Of a stretch of 64,000 bases of DNA, positions 1 through 9,253 are shown one piece after another; position 1 is the stretch's first letter, and each line of letters opens with the position of its first letter. Origin of the DNA: Vibrio tapetis subsp. tapetis (GTDB lineage: Bacteria > Pseudomonadota > Gammaproteobacteria > Enterobacterales > Vibrionaceae); assembly GCF_900233005.1 (NCBI RefSeq), contig NZ_LT960612.1:620001-684000 (forward strand). The letters run 5' to 3'. The notes beneath the pieces were generated by a model. It saw only the letters and a list, made by a program, of their open reading frames with translations, did no database searches and was not told where the DNA came from. A program made the translations under genes and the position numbers.

Positions 1-399
1 TTTCGGAGCCTCATAATTACTCGAGAATTCGTGCGATCTAAGCTTATCTAAAAATGCTTCATCCATAATATTAAGCTCTAATTCACGAAAAGCATCTTTT
101 GTGTCGAATAAGTAATCATATTCCGTTTCTATTTGAACTACCATATCAGAGCCAACAGTTTCAATAAGCTTTATTCTAAGTGCACTTATATCTTGAGAAG
201 GTATTTCATTTAAACAATCATTTACGATTTTCGAAGATAAATAAAAGATAGAGTAGAATTGGAGCTCTGGTTCTACTTTATGTAACCAATGATCTTTGGT
301 TATGGAAAACTTTTTTTCAGTTTCACAGTCTAAAGCAAAAACGCTCGAAAAAGGGAACAATAACAGCGCTATCAATAGGATGAGTTTACAAGCTTTCAT
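1..399 (-). CDS. secreted hypothetical protein, 3' part beyond window
   Basis: An open frame runs from an ATG at 399 leftward for 133 codons to the window edge without a stop, so the C-terminus is outside the window. The start MKACKLILLIALLLFPFSS followed by VFALDC is a clear signal peptide with a cleavage site after VFA, so the product is probably periplasmic or secreted. The visible mature part is acidic and rich in L, E and D, with no family I recognise. The upstream gene (stop at 386) overlaps its start by 14 bases, suggesting translational coupling. The reading frame is well supported; the function is unknown. Confidence 0.6.
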   Translation of the reverse strand, partial: MKACKLILLIALLLFPFSSVFALDCETEKKFSITKDHWLHKVEPELQFYSIFYLSSKIVNDCLNEIPSQDISALRIKLIETVGSDMVVQIETEYDYLFDTKDAFRELELNIMDEAFLDKLRSHEFSSNYEAPK

Positions 400-622
400 A
401 CACACACACCCAAAATTTAAGCTCTTTACCAGTTTTATTCGTGTAATGCCTCAAGGCTTCGTTCTTTATTATTTTCCTTGTAATAGCTGGAATGGAAGTC
501 GCCCCGCGAGTGAAAGTTTCCCAGTCTGCAGTTGATATATTGTATGTGGTTGTTGCAAAAGTATTTTTAAAGAAAATTTGATATATTGCTGTTGAACCGT
601 AGAGAGCACTCAAAAGTTTCAT
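386..622 (-). CDS. small hypothetical protein, possibly coupled to the next gene
   Basis: A 78-residue frame starting MKLLSALYGSTAIY, with a hydrophobic N-terminus that could be a membrane anchor or signal. An ATG three codons upstream (631) is also possible. A good ribosome site (AAGGGG) lies further upstream, before an 8-codon frame (MAVKKCRI) whose stop overlaps the ATG of MKLL, so this could be a short leader or the front of a frameshifted gene. It overlaps the next gene by 14 bases. I recognise no family. Real coding is plausible, not certain. Confidence 0.4.
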   Translation of the reverse strand: MKLLSALYGSTAIYQIFFKNTFATTTYNISTADWETFTRGATSIPAITRKIIKNEALRHYTNKTGKELKFWVCVYESL

Positions 623-767
623 ATTCTGCACTTTTTAACTGCCATTTTATTCCCCTTAATAAAAGCTGTTATCGATGATACGTGTTCAAATTTGTGATTG
701 TAGGTTGAAAGAAGAGAATTGCGAGTTGGCGCTCAAGATGTAGTCAATTTATCAGCCGTATAACTGG

Positions 768-998
768 ATGTATAAACATAACAGATCAGGATTAAGCGTT
801 GCGCAGCCAGCGTTAAATCCCGAGGAATCCTTTCCCGAATCAGGGCGCATTCCACCTGAGTTGGAACACTTAAGTTACCGTGAGGTTGTGGTCAGTCCTT
901 GCCGTATTTTCTACAAATTTGATGGTAAATGCGTACATATTCTTTTCATTATGCGGGCTGAAAGAGATTTACGTAACTTCTTAATCAGTAATCAGTAA
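768..998 (+). pseudogene. RelE/ParE-type toxin, N-terminally truncated remnant
   Basis: The C-terminal 55 residues (FPESGRIPPEL, then REVVVSPCRIFYKFDGKCVH and ILFIMRAERDLRNFL) have the characteristic end of RelE/ParE ribosome-dependent or gyrase toxins: the P-E-x-G-R-x-P-E-L turn, the R-E-x-x-V-x-P-x-R-x-F-Y strand and the M-R-x-E-R-x-L helix. The normal N-terminal helical hairpin (about 35 residues) is absent: the sequence before FPESG reads as unrelated residues and a stop lies at 741. No antitoxin gene is visible upstream. Probably a dead cassette gene. Confidence 0.55.
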
Positions 999-1015
999 GC
1001 AATGGATCTGACGGC

Positions 1016-1037
1016 TAACAAATTGCTTAAGAGTGAC
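1016..1037 (+). repeat. attC-like 5' half after the toxin remnant
   Basis: Eighteen bases after the toxin stop comes TAACAA followed by TTGCTTAAGAGTGA. A TAACAA core followed by a CTTAAGAG stretch is the usual left end of Vibrio superintegron attC sites. No matching right end with a GTTRRRY core can be paired to it within the normal attC length, so the site is probably truncated. This is pattern recognition, not proof of recombination. Confidence 0.3.
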
Positions 1038-1289
1038 GGCTAACCTCATAACTCCCCCAGCCCTGAATTGTGTGTCAGCCTTTCATATTCGAACATACCC
1101 CATTGGTCTTGAGATTCGTTAATTTTGTATTGCCGATGATTTCGATCTTCTCTTCCGAGACGAGGAACTGATAGGACACGGCGATGTTTAATACTGTTCG
1201 CTTGGAAGTCAAAATGCCACTTGGCTTGGACTGCAATGAGGCCATTCCACTGCATCACGATTTCAGCAAGCAACGGATGCTCTTAGCGT

Positions 1290-1461
1290 CATATAACGAA
1301 GTTGCTCACGAACATCAGAGCCATCAAGCACGCTCTTTGTGGCAAGTATCAGAGAATTAAGCCGTTATTTGTGAATCGAGGGGCATTGGTTTTGTAAGGG
1401 TTGCTGTAGAATCTGAATATCGCGCATCGTGAGGGCATCCGCAAGAGCTTTGCGTTATATG
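1290..1461 (+). repeat. long imperfect inverted repeat with attC-like ends
   Basis: The left arm CATATAACGAAGTTGCTC (1290 on) and the right arm ending AGCTTTGCGTTATATG (to 1461) are complementary with a few mismatches and one bulge. The outer ends give a YAAC-type core on the left and a CGTTATATG core on the right, the arrangement of integron attC sites. At about 172 bp it is longer than the usual 57-141 bp attC. It ends 26 bases before the GFA gene start, where a cassette boundary would be expected. Confidence 0.35.
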
Positions 1462-1486
1462 TTTCATCAATTTGGGAGCTGTTTCA

Positions 1487-1903
1487 ATGTCATATTCTAA
1501 GGCTAGTTGTCTTTGTGGTGCGGTAAAAATCAAGGCTGAAAACATTAATCCTAAGTTTACGGTTTGCCATTGTCAGTCATGTCGAACTTGGGGAGGTGCT
1601 CCATTTTTCGCGGTGAAATGTGGTACTCAAGTAAAAATGGAAGGGATTGATAGCGTAAAAATGTACAAGTCTTCCTCTTGGGCTTCTCGAGGTTTCTGTT
1701 CTGAGTGTGGTACCCACTTGTTCTATAAATTCAAAGAAACAGGCGAGTACAATATGCCCGTTGGTTTGTTTCCAGATTTAGAAGGATTGGAAATGGACAT
1801 GCAGTATTTTAGTGACATGCGCCCAAGCTATTACTGCTTTGCGAATGAGACTAAGGAAATGACTACCGAAGAAATCATGACCTACTTTGCGGATAAGGTG
1901 TAA
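1487..1903 (+). CDS. GFA-family (glutathione-dependent formaldehyde-activating type) protein
   Basis: A 138-residue CENP-V/GFA fold protein. The zinc ligands are visible: CLCGAV near residue 8, CHCQSCR near 27-33 and FCSECGTHLF near 70. The family includes glutathione-dependent formaldehyde-activating enzyme, but most short bacterial members have no proven reaction, so substrate is not inferred. The start chosen is the ATG at 1487 (MSYSKASC), preceded by GGGAG at good spacing; a TTG at 1472 lies in the same frame but has poorer support. GFA proteins are frequent integron cassette cargo and this one sits directly after an attC-like repeat. Confidence 0.8.
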   Translation: MSYSKASCLCGAVKIKAENINPKFTVCHCQSCRTWGGAPFFAVKCGTQVKMEGIDSVKMYKSSSWASRGFCSECGTHLFYKFKETGEYNMPVGLFPDLEGLEMDMQYFSDMRPSYYCFANETKEMTTEEIMTYFADKV

Positions 1904-1960
1904 CCAAACATCCAACAAACGGCTATGCCGTCAATAGCGAATTTTAATCGGTAAAAGTAG

Positions 1961-2149
1961 CCTTGGAATAGGTCAGAATGCGCTAGTAAAACTGGAAAAG
2001 TATTGTGTCTGGATGCTGAGCATATCTGGTTAGATATTTACGATGATAATTGTAGAGCAATACATATTTATGAAAAATTTGGCTTTAAAGTGTTCAATAC
2101 TGAAATTCAAGACAATCGAACTGTGTTGTTCTATGAGAAATCACTCTAA
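1961..2149 (+). pseudogene. GNAT acetyltransferase, C-terminal remnant
   Basis: The frame ending at the TAA at 2147-2149 reads through LDIYDDNCRAIHIYEKFGFK and ends RTVLFYEKSL. This is the canonical C-terminal beta4-alpha4-beta5 region of GNAT acetyltransferases (N-x-R-A-I-x-x-Y-E-K-x-G-F). There is no start and a stop codon lies in frame at 1958, so only about a third of the gene survives and the acetyl-CoA binding loop (RxxGxG/A) is missing. Another apparent cassette relic. Confidence 0.6.
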
Positions 2150-2263
2150 CAAGCCAATCAAAGTGATACGTTACACTCAGCAGTTTTGTTATGGAACTCA
2201 GTGTGCTTTTTTAGTTCAGTTGGGCACATCTTATCGCAGACGTTATGTTTACAGGAAAAAACG

Positions 2264-2584
2264 ATGATTCAATGGCCATGTATTTTCAAATTAGACGGTG
2301 ATTCAGAACTGATGTTTTTAAGCTCCGAGTCCATGTTAGTGAGTGAGTTAGAGGCGTTAATTTGGAGCAGTGCAGACCGTTTGATCGATAGCGGTGGGCA
2401 AAGTTACATAATCGGCCAAACGAACGAAAGTTATACGTTCGAACCGAAGGATTTTGCTCTGCCTTTGAAGGCCATCACCCAACTGATTCAAGAGCATGAG
2501 TTCTCGAAAGCCGAAATGTGCCTGACTAAAATTCAATTCACGTCAGTGCAAGAAGCAATACAGTCACTGGCATCAGAAAAATAA
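2264..2584 (+). CDS. DUF4144-like small Vibrio protein
   Basis: A 106-residue cytoplasmic protein starting MIQWPCIFKLDGDSELMFL, with AGGA at a suitable distance before the ATG at 2264; a longer frame from 2186 runs through non-coding-looking sequence and is not preferred. The sequence (W-P-x-x-x-K-L-x-G-D-x-E-L start, a DxADRLIDSxG segment and a short C-terminal helix) resembles the DUF4144 family of Vibrionaceae, whose function is unknown. It lies between the acetyltransferase remnant and a DUF805 gene. Confidence 0.6.
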   Translation: MIQWPCIFKLDGDSELMFLSSESMLVSELEALIWSSADRLIDSGGQSYIIGQTNESYTFEPKDFALPLKAITQLIQEHEFSKAEMCLTKIQFTSVQEAIQSLASEK

Positions 2585-2630
2585 ACAGAACTAGGCACAT
2601 AGTCAATTTTTCAACATCAAGGAGAGATAA

Positions 2631-3002
2631 ATGGAATATTTCATCAGTGCGATAAAGAAGTACGCAGTTTTCAAGGGCCGTGCTAGACGAAAAGAGTTTT
2701 GGTATTTCTATTTAATCAGTTTCATTATCAGTTTAGCTCTGGCTTTCTTAGACAACCAAATGGGTACTTTTAACCCGGGCATAGGCGGTGGTCTTCTTGG
2801 GGGAGTGTATGGCATATTTATTTTTTTACCTTCGCTTTCGCTAACGGTTCGCCGAATTCACGATACTAGCCATAGTGGCTACTGGGCCTTTCTATTACTC
2901 ATCCCGATAATTGGTGTTTTGGCTATTTTGGTCTTTGCTTTACTGGATAGTAAGCCCGGTTCTAACGAATATGGAGTCAGCCCTAAAGAGTCTGCGCCAT
3001 AG
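2631..3002 (+). CDS. DUF805 inner-membrane protein
   Basis: A 123-residue DUF805 (YhaH/YhaI-like) membrane protein. The diagnostic N-terminal stretch is present (YAVFKGRARRKEFWYF), followed by three to four hydrophobic segments (about 28-42, 60-80 and 90-110) and the conserved LTVRRIHDTSHSGYW loop. AAGGAGAG precedes the ATG. The function of the family is not established; members are common as lone cassette genes in Vibrio. A bidirectional terminator candidate follows at about 3100. Confidence 0.85.
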   Translation: MEYFISAIKKYAVFKGRARRKEFWYFYLISFIISLALAFLDNQMGTFNPGIGGGLLGGVYGIFIFLPSLSLTVRRIHDTSHSGYWAFLLLIPIIGVLAILVFALLDSKPGSNEYGVSPKESAP

Positions 3003-3098
3003 CAAGCAAATTAAGCAGGCTGTCACGCTTGGCTTTTTTTTTGGGGGGGGGGATTTAAGTCAGAGTTTTAAATGGTCAAATTGAGTTGGGTACCACAC

Positions 3099-3136
3099 GG
3101 CGTGAGGTTGCTAGAGATAAGCACCACGCCTTTTTG
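3099..3136. terminator. terminator candidate between convergent genes
   Basis: GGCGTG (3099) pairs with CACGCC (to 3130) with a partly paired interior, followed by a T run and a second T run at 3141. It lies between the DUF805 gene on plus and the DUF342 gene on minus. The stem is imperfect, so confidence is moderate. Confidence 0.4.
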
Positions 3137-3178
3137 CTCGTTTTTTTACTTTTATAAAGAGTCGAATCTATCGGCAAA

Positions 3179-4758
3179 CTAACTTGCAGCTGTAGCAGAC
3201 TGGTCCATCAATGGATTCATTTCTATTTCATAGTGATTATAGGTAAATTCAGAGGGGCCATGCTGTCGACGCGTGACGATGGAGTCTTCACCAAACTGAA
3301 CGGTCACTTTAGAAAACACCTTGTTGCTTACGATGACGTTGTTCACTTCTAGCATTTGAGAAAATTCTAGCTCGACTAAATCCAGCTTTTTCTTCGTTCG
3401 TGTTAATCGCTGCGAATTTTCTAACTTTAAGCTCGCGACGTTGTCGGCCATTTCCTGTGTACGTTCTCGTTTAGGCGTTTTCGCCAGCTCCATTTCAGCC
3501 CGAACGACTTTCATTGTTGCTTCTTGTGCTTGCTTATAACTTTCTTTTAATTTTTCAATGCCGATTTTGTATTTGTTGTATCGTGCACAAGGCTCTACCA
3601 GTGTCGAAGCTCCCCCTTCAACCCCCAAGTTGACGCACAAAATTTTGCCTCCAACCTGAGCATGACCACCACTTAACGTACCTTGCTTTCCTGTGGCATC
3701 AGTAACGGTTAGGTCGCCACCTCTTCGCCTTCATGAATTGGCCGGCCGATGATGCCTTTTGCAGCGGTAATGTCGCCATGGGCTTGAACATCAGCGGATT
3801 CGATAAAACCACCAACCATGATAGAGCCGGTTGCTAGCACTTTCATGCCGGGCTCGATATCACCCGTAATAACAACACAACCTTTAAATTTAATGTGCCC
3901 TGTAGAGACGTCCACTTTCTTCAAACAAAGGGCGTTATCGACTTCTACCGAATTGTCTTTAATGATTGGCATACCAGACACAGAAGCCAGTAATAAGTTA
4001 GGGTCTTGCTTCGATATTTTGGTGCCTTTGCCTTCTTTGATCAGTTTATCGGTACCTGGCTTCGGTGGAATAGATTTTCCTGTCACTGTGTAGCCTGCGG
4101 TACCTTTTGTTGCAGGCACTCGTCTCATCAGTTCTTCATGCTCGGCAACGGTAATGGTTTCTCCCAAATTCCGCATGTCCACTTTATGAGTAATATTGTT
4201 GACTTCTTGAGGCTTCAGAATTCGAGAACTAACGTCAGGAACGAGCGGAATAAATTGAGCATCTTTACCGTCTTTAGGGTTTTGACCAACCGCGACAGCT
4301 TGAACAAAAGATTCATTGGCAGGCACACGTTTGCTCATCGCCAACACTTTTTTTAGCGCAAGTTTATTAATGCCTTTTTTAACATGGCCTTTGGTTAACG
4401 CTTCAACAATTTCGGATCCACGCAGGCCGCGACCACCGCAAGCGCCATGAACCGTCATTTTTGCAAGCATGTCATTATCTTCTAAAGAGATCTCTACGAC
4501 CGCATTCTTTCGATAGGCGACTTTAATACCCTGAAAAGCTTCTTTTTTACTTCCCTTTGCCGCCGCAACAAAAGACTGAATGGCTTTTTCGTCCACAAAT
4601 AGTGCCGACGCACCAATGTCGTCTAGCGCTCGCTCAATTCCAACCTCACTGAAAGTGGTTTCCACCATTTGGTTGTTTGGCATCAGCGCTATGACAAATT
4701 GGTCATCATCAGACATTTTGATGAACTCTTTCCACATAGTCTCGTTCTCGATCCACAA
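3179..4758 (-). pseudogene. DUF342 (FapA-like) polymerising protein, frameshifted
   Basis: Two minus-strand frames together make one DUF342 protein of roughly 525 residues. The first (4758-3709) has the N-terminal domain and beta-solenoid repeats (CVVITGDIEPGMKVLATG, then IMVGGFIESADVQAHGDITA) and stops at 3709 just after HEGEEVAT. The sequence then continues in another frame as GDLTVTDATGKQGTLSGG and reaches LCVNLGVEGG, followed by a coiled coil and the family C-terminus ending at 3179. A single-base indel in about 3713-3727 explains the break. DUF342/FapA proteins are linked to flagellar or envelope polar organisation. Either a real inactivation or a sequencing error. Confidence 0.75.
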
Positions 4759-5025
4759 ATAAAGCTAAATTTATGGAATGAGTGTATCGAATTTGCTCTG
4801 AAAAAAGGGATTTTTATCTTCAAATTCAGGCGGGCGTCACTAATCCCCTTATCGGATAAATGGTCATAAATTTTAATTTACTTAAAAGCTCACCTAAAAA
4901 CGTTTTAAAACATACCGCTGCGATTTAAACCCTATTTATTCTTTAGCAAACCTAAGATACCTCATTCTGAACTTTTCAAGCGTTACACATTTGGCTCACG
5001 AATATCTCATGTTAAATGGATAAAT

Positions 5026-6687
5026 TTAATGAGTAAGGCGATACATCGCTTCGACTTTCGTCCCATTGTTCGAGTATTCAAAGGTTTCACAGAGCTCTGA
5101 AACCAAAATAATTCCACGACCATGAACCTCATCATTTGCCTGCTGATGCAACGCGTGATGATCAAAGCCATTGCCATTATGTTCAATGGTCATATGCAAT
5201 TTTCGTTCTGTCGGGTAATAATCAAAAATCAGAATTAGATACGCATTTTCATCGAGCCTTTTAAGGCCCTCTTCCCTTAGTTGGTAATACTTAAAGAAGC
5301 CTTCTTCATCGGATTTAATACTCGACTCTAATCCCAGTAGCCCGTGTTCTAATGCATTGGCTAATAATTCAGAAAGGACCGAGCAAATCAGATCAAGATC
5401 TTGCCCACCACTTATCATACCCGACAAATAACTTCGCACTTCGGCCATTAAAGTTACATCATTGAGAGTCTGCTTTGAAAAACGCAGCGTGGAACTCAAA
5501 GGGACGCTGCCGACAAAAGGCTTTTCATAGTCATGCTCTTTCACGCTTGAATGCAAGACTGGAAAGGTCATTGCCAAGATAGATAGATCATCCGATTTTT
5601 TTCGTACCGCAAAGTCGTTCACAGCGGCGTTTAGGGTCGGAATAACCGACTGACCGCCTTCAAGAACGGTTCGTAACCGTTCTTCGCCAAATTGCTCCCC
5701 TTCAGAGTTAGCCGCCTCTGTTACGCCATCGGTATAACAAACAATTTGTTGGCCAGGCTCAAGCCTTAACCTAAGTAAATTTACTTCAAACTCATCATTA
5801 GCAAGTACCCCTAAAGGCATGTGTTCTGATGTGAGGTTCCTGATTATTTTTCCTTCTTGATCAAGAATATAACCATCAGGGAGACCGCCTCCCCACCACA
5901 TCACATCCTGTCCATTGGAGGATATTTCAAATACGCTCGCGGCAACCATCATGCCTAACGGTAAAAACCTTGCCAGTGAACTGTTGATCTCGGTAACGAT
6001 TTCGCCCAGCGCGAGCCCTTTTTCTGCCATGGAGAAAAAAGCTCTCGATGCTGGGATGGTAGAAATGGCAGCAGGCAGCCCATGCCCTGTGGCATCCGCT
6101 ATCATCACATACGCCCCTCCTTGCGGCCTATCTGCAACCACAATGAGATCGCCATTAAAAACGGTAGAAGGCGTCGATATATAATCGATACTAGGCAGTT
6201 CTCGCGTCATTTCCTCGATTAAGTTGGTGAATATCGACTCCGACATGGCGTAGTCATACTTCACTTGCTCATGGAAATGACTGAGCTCATCTCGTTGCTG
6301 ACTCACTTCGTTGTGCATTTTTGCAATCCGGTAGTGAGCCTGAACTTTAGCCAGCAATGTACTTCGTCCTACCGGCTTTAAGATGAAGTCGTCGCCATAA
6401 AACAGGCATCGACCAAAAGAGTCCCTATCATCCAACACGGTGAGAAAAATAATCGGGATGTGCACGTGCTTAAATTCAGCTCTGATCTCTTTGGCCGTCG
6501 TGAAGCCATCTTTAATCGGCATCATGACATCCATCAAAATAAGATCCGGCAGTTGTTCAGCTTGTTTGAGTGATTCAACCACCCCCTCTCCGCTTTCAAA
6601 TACCTCTATCTCACTGGCAATGCTCAGCAGCATATAGCGGAACATTTCTCGATTTGTTTTCTGGTCATCAACGATAACTACGCGCAT
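5026..6687 (-). CDS. response regulator-PP2C phosphatase-HATPase fusion (HsbR/RsbU-like)
   Basis: A 553-residue three-domain signalling protein. Residues 1-115 are a receiver domain with D7-D8, the phosphoacceptor D53 (LILMDVMMP) and K104. Residues about 145-390 are a SpoIIE/PP2C serine phosphatase (FNGDLIV at 177, ADATGHGLPAA near 198, and a late DD in KKSDDLSI). The C-terminus (about 400-553) is an anti-sigma-type HATPase (ELLANALEHG N box, HGRGIILVSEL). This layout matches Pseudomonas HsbR, which dephosphorylates or phosphorylates a STAS antagonist. The adjacent upstream STAS gene is the obvious partner. Last gene of the chemotaxis operon. Confidence 0.85.
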   Translation of the reverse strand: MRVVIVDDQKTNREMFRYMLLSIASEIEVFESGEGVVESLKQAEQLPDLILMDVMMPIKDGFTTAKEIRAEFKHVHIPIIFLTVLDDRDSFGRCLFYGDDFILKPVGRSTLLAKVQAHYRIAKMHNEVSQQRDELSHFHEQVKYDYAMSESIFTNLIEEMTRELPSIDYISTPSTVFNGDLIVVADRPQGGAYVMIADATGHGLPAAISTIPASRAFFSMAEKGLALGEIVTEINSSLARFLPLGMMVAASVFEISSNGQDVMWWGGGLPDGYILDQEGKIIRNLTSEHMPLGVLANDEFEVNLLRLRLEPGQQIVCYTDGVTEAANSEGEQFGEERLRTVLEGGQSVIPTLNAAVNDFAVRKKSDDLSILAMTFPVLHSSVKEHDYEKPFVGSVPLSSTLRFSKQTLNDVTLMAEVRSYLSGMISGGQDLDLICSVLSELLANALEHGLLGLESSIKSDEEGFFKYYQLREEGLKRLDENAYLILIFDYYPTERKLHMTIEHNGNGFDHHALHQQANDEVHGRGIILVSELCETFEYSNNGTKVEAMYRLTH

Positions 6688-6711
6688 CCATACTCTCCTT
6701 ACCGACGAGGG

Positions 6712-7011
6712 TTACTCAATACAAAACTTTTTATCAAACCGAGAGATCAATAATATTTTTTTGACCTGAGGCATGCTGTTAGCAATGATGATTTCACCGT
6801 CGGACTGCCTAAGATACTTGTGCATATTCAATAGCATACCTAATCCCGCACTGTCGATGTAATCGACTTTACGAAAATCGACCACAAACTTATAGTTTTG
6901 TTGTTCGGCATAACTTTGACGAAATTCATGCACCAAATTGAATCCAAACGCGCCTTCAATGGATATTGTTACACGTCGTTGACTGTTATCTACTTCACTT
7001 GTTACTGACAT
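6712..7011 (-). CDS. STAS-domain anti-sigma factor antagonist (HsbA-like)
   Basis: A 99-residue single STAS domain. The regulatory motif DYIDSAGLGMLL keeps the phosphorylatable serine (S54). It is located 24 bases before the REC-PP2C-HATPase gene, the expected order for a partner-switching pair in which the antagonist is phosphorylated by the HATPase domain and dephosphorylated by the PP2C domain. What it binds when unphosphorylated (a sigma/anti-sigma factor or a diguanylate cyclase, as for HsbA) is not shown here. Confidence 0.85.
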   Translation of the reverse strand: MSVTSEVDNSQRRVTISIEGAFGFNLVHEFRQSYAEQQNYKFVVDFRKVDYIDSAGLGMLLNMHKYLRQSDGEIIIANSMPQVKKILLISRFDKKFCIE

Positions 7012-7020
7012 AAAACCTCT

Positions 7021-8178
7021 CTAAAAAAGCTCAACTGCGCCTTCATCAATGGTTGATTGCTGTGCAGCCGCTTCACCGCGACTCTTCGCCCTTGTTTTAA
7101 ACTCTGAAACCGTGCCAATGAATTCTGACATCGATACTTGGCCTTGTTGGTAACTCTCTATTTGTTCTGTTAACTCATCAAGCAAAGTCACGCTTTTCAT
7201 CGCCTGCTCTCCTTGCTGCGATACGATATCGGCAAATTGCAAAGCACGAATGCCATTCCCGACCTGTTGCGCTAATTGACCTCCAATATCCCGTAGCCTA
7301 TCGACCTCTGTACGAACCTCGGTATTCGTTTTTTGTACACCTTGCAGCATATCTTCAACTTGATCTTTTGACTCAATGGCAATCGTCATGTCTATCGAGG
7401 CAATTTCTCCTACGGTCTTATCTGCCTCTTTTATCGTACTTTGCGCGATATTTATTTCTGCTTGAATTAAGTTATTCAACTCTTCTGAACGCACCGACAA
7501 ATTGCGAACCTCCGAGGCCACCACAGCAAACCCTCGGCCCGATTCGCCCGCTCTGGCAGCTTCTATTGCAGCATTTAAAGCCAGTAGGTTAGTTTGTTCT
7601 GACAGGCCCCTGACTTGATCGAGTAAGCCAAACACCTTGTCCAGCTTACTCGACATGTCATGGATGCTATGAACCGCAGAAATACTGCGTTCTGACACGC
7701 TGATCAATATGTCGATGTACTGGCTGATTATTTTTTCTGTTTTAGGCAATACCGTGGTCAAGCTATATTCGCTGTTTTCATTAGCAAGGAAATTACTGAC
7801 CAGTTGCTCTGAGACTTGGTTTTGAGTTTTAGACAACTCTTGCAGACCAAAAAAACTATCGTTTAACGTCACGACCGACTCGTTGGTGACTTGGTATTGC
7901 TTTGTTAGGGCGTCACTAATATGTGTGACTTCGTATCGCAGTAATTCATTGACCACTTGAGTGCCTTCTCGCTCATCACTTTGCTTCACCGAAGAAGGCA
8001 GTCTATTCGCGTTATTCTGCCCGCTTTGTCGGTTTAGGCTCCAATGCAAAGCAATAAGCACGCACATAAGCGCGATGGCTTGCCCAGAGATAGACAAAAA
8101 CACGGCAGCCGCCAACACCCCGATTTGTACTGCTATGGTTATGATTTTTTTTCTAGCTAACTGATGGTTGTTGTTCAT
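7021..8178 (-). CDS. methyl-accepting chemotaxis protein, membrane hairpin without sensor domain
   Basis: About 385 residues. Two hydrophobic segments near the N-terminus ([20 protein letters not shown] and the following [14 protein letters not shown]) form a membrane hairpin with almost no periplasmic loop, so no extracytoplasmic ligand domain exists. The rest is a cytoplasmic signalling coil with the tip [20 protein letters not shown] and [15 protein letters not shown]. The start taken is the ATG at 8178, with AAGG eight bases before; a GTG at 8187 is in frame. It follows cheB in the operon and probably senses a membrane or cytoplasmic state. Confidence 0.8.
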   Translation of the reverse strand: MNNNHQLARKKIITIAVQIGVLAAAVFLSISGQAIALMCVLIALHWSLNRQSGQNNANRLPSSVKQSDEREGTQVVNELLRYEVTHISDALTKQYQVTNESVVTLNDSFFGLQELSKTQNQVSEQLVSNFLANENSEYSLTTVLPKTEKIISQYIDILISVSERSISAVHSIHDMSSKLDKVFGLLDQVRGLSEQTNLLALNAAIEAARAGESGRGFAVVASEVRNLSVRSEELNNLIQAEINIAQSTIKEADKTVGEIASIDMTIAIESKDQVEDMLQGVQKTNTEVRTEVDRLRDIGGQLAQQVGNGIRALQFADIVSQQGEQAMKSVTLLDELTEQIESYQQGQVSMSEFIGTVSEFKTRAKSRGEAAAQQSTIDEGAVELF

Positions 8179-8200
8179 TTTTATCACCTTAATCGGTGGC

Positions 8201-9253
8201 TTAGTTATTGGTATTTTTTAAAGCATCACAGATCATTTTTGGAATTTTATCAAGTGGTGCTATTTGAGTGGCCGCACCGATTTCTACCGCAACTCGAGGC
8301 ATGCCCCAAACGACCGATGTGTGCTCATCTTGGGCGATAGTAAACGCCCCGGCTTGCTTCATTTTAAGCATGCCTTTCGCGCCATCTTGACCCATTCCAG
8401 TCAAAATAACCCCGATACACTTTTGTTTGACCGTTTCGGATATCGCATCAAACATCACATCAACCGACGGCTTATGTCTGTTCACCGCCGCTCTATCGTC
8501 TAACTCTGCGTAATAGTGACCCTTGCGTTTCACGATAACCATATGCTGGTTACCGGGAGCAACATACGCACAACCATGAATCAACGGCGTGGATTCCTGT
8601 TGCAATTCACTCACCTTAACCTCACTGGTACGGTTTAATCGCTGAGCAAAGGATGCGGTAAAAAGTTCACTGATATGTTGAGTGATCACAATAGGGGGAA
8701 GCTTATCTGGCAACGCACTCAGTACATGACGAATAGCTTCCGTACCGCCTGTGGATGCGCCAATCGCTATCAATTCGCACCCAGTCCCAAGACCTTTTAT
8801 AGACTTCTCTACTAATATCGGCTCGGCCTTAGTCTGCTGACTGCCTACATTTGCTTGTGCGGCGATTTTTACCTTTTCATTGACCAGTTGTTTGTATTTC
8901 ACCATCTGCGCGGGGTTATCAACGCTTGGCTTTGGAAAGTAATCTACGGCACCAAGTTCCAACGCTTGAAGCGTCGCTTCTGCACCATGCTGAGTTAGGG
9001 TGGAAATCATCACCACTGGCATTGGCCGTAAACGCATCAGGTTTTTTAAAAATTGCACACCATTCATTTTCGGCATCTCAATGTCTAACGTCAGAACATC
9101 AGGATTACATTGTTTGATCATTGTTCTCGCTTCGTACGGATCCTCTGCCATTGCGACAACTTCCAGATCAGGATCCGAGCTGATGATCTCGTTTAATAGC
9201 GCTCTAAATACGGGGGAATCATCAACGATCATTACTTTTGTTGGCTTATTCAT
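8201..9253 (-). CDS. cheB: CheB chemotaxis methylesterase/deamidase
   Basis: A 350-residue two-domain CheB. The receiver domain has D11-D12, phosphoacceptor D57 ([12 protein letters not shown]) and K109 (YFPKPS). The esterase domain carries the catalytic triad: S167 in [11 protein letters not shown]193 in VITQHI and D290 in [11 protein letters not shown]. It removes methyl groups from receptor glutamates, opposing CheR. Its ATG overlaps the cheD stop (TAATG), indicating coupled translation. Confidence 0.96.
   Translation of the reverse strand: MNKPTKVMIVDDSPVFRALLNEIISSDPDLEVVAMAEDPYEARTMIKQCNPDVLTLDIEMPKMNGVQFLKNLMRLRPMPVVMISTLTQHGAEATLQALELGAVDYFPKPSVDNPAQMVKYKQLVNEKVKIAAQANVGSQQTKAEPILVEKSIKGLGTGCELIAIGASTGGTEAIRHVLSALPDKLPPIVITQHISELFTASFAQRLNRTSEVKVSELQQESTPLIHGCAYVAPGNQHMVIVKRKGHYYAELDDRAAVNRHKPSVDVMFDAISETVKQKCIGVILTGMGQDGAKGMLKMKQAGAFTIAQDEHTSVVWGMPRVAVEIGAATQIAPLDKIPKMICDALKNTNN

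Noticed and set aside
1046..1273. 75-codon minus-strand frame ending in NSGLGEL
   Set aside because: Low-complexity, no ribosome site, and sits in the attC-like region; probably a repeat-derived frame.
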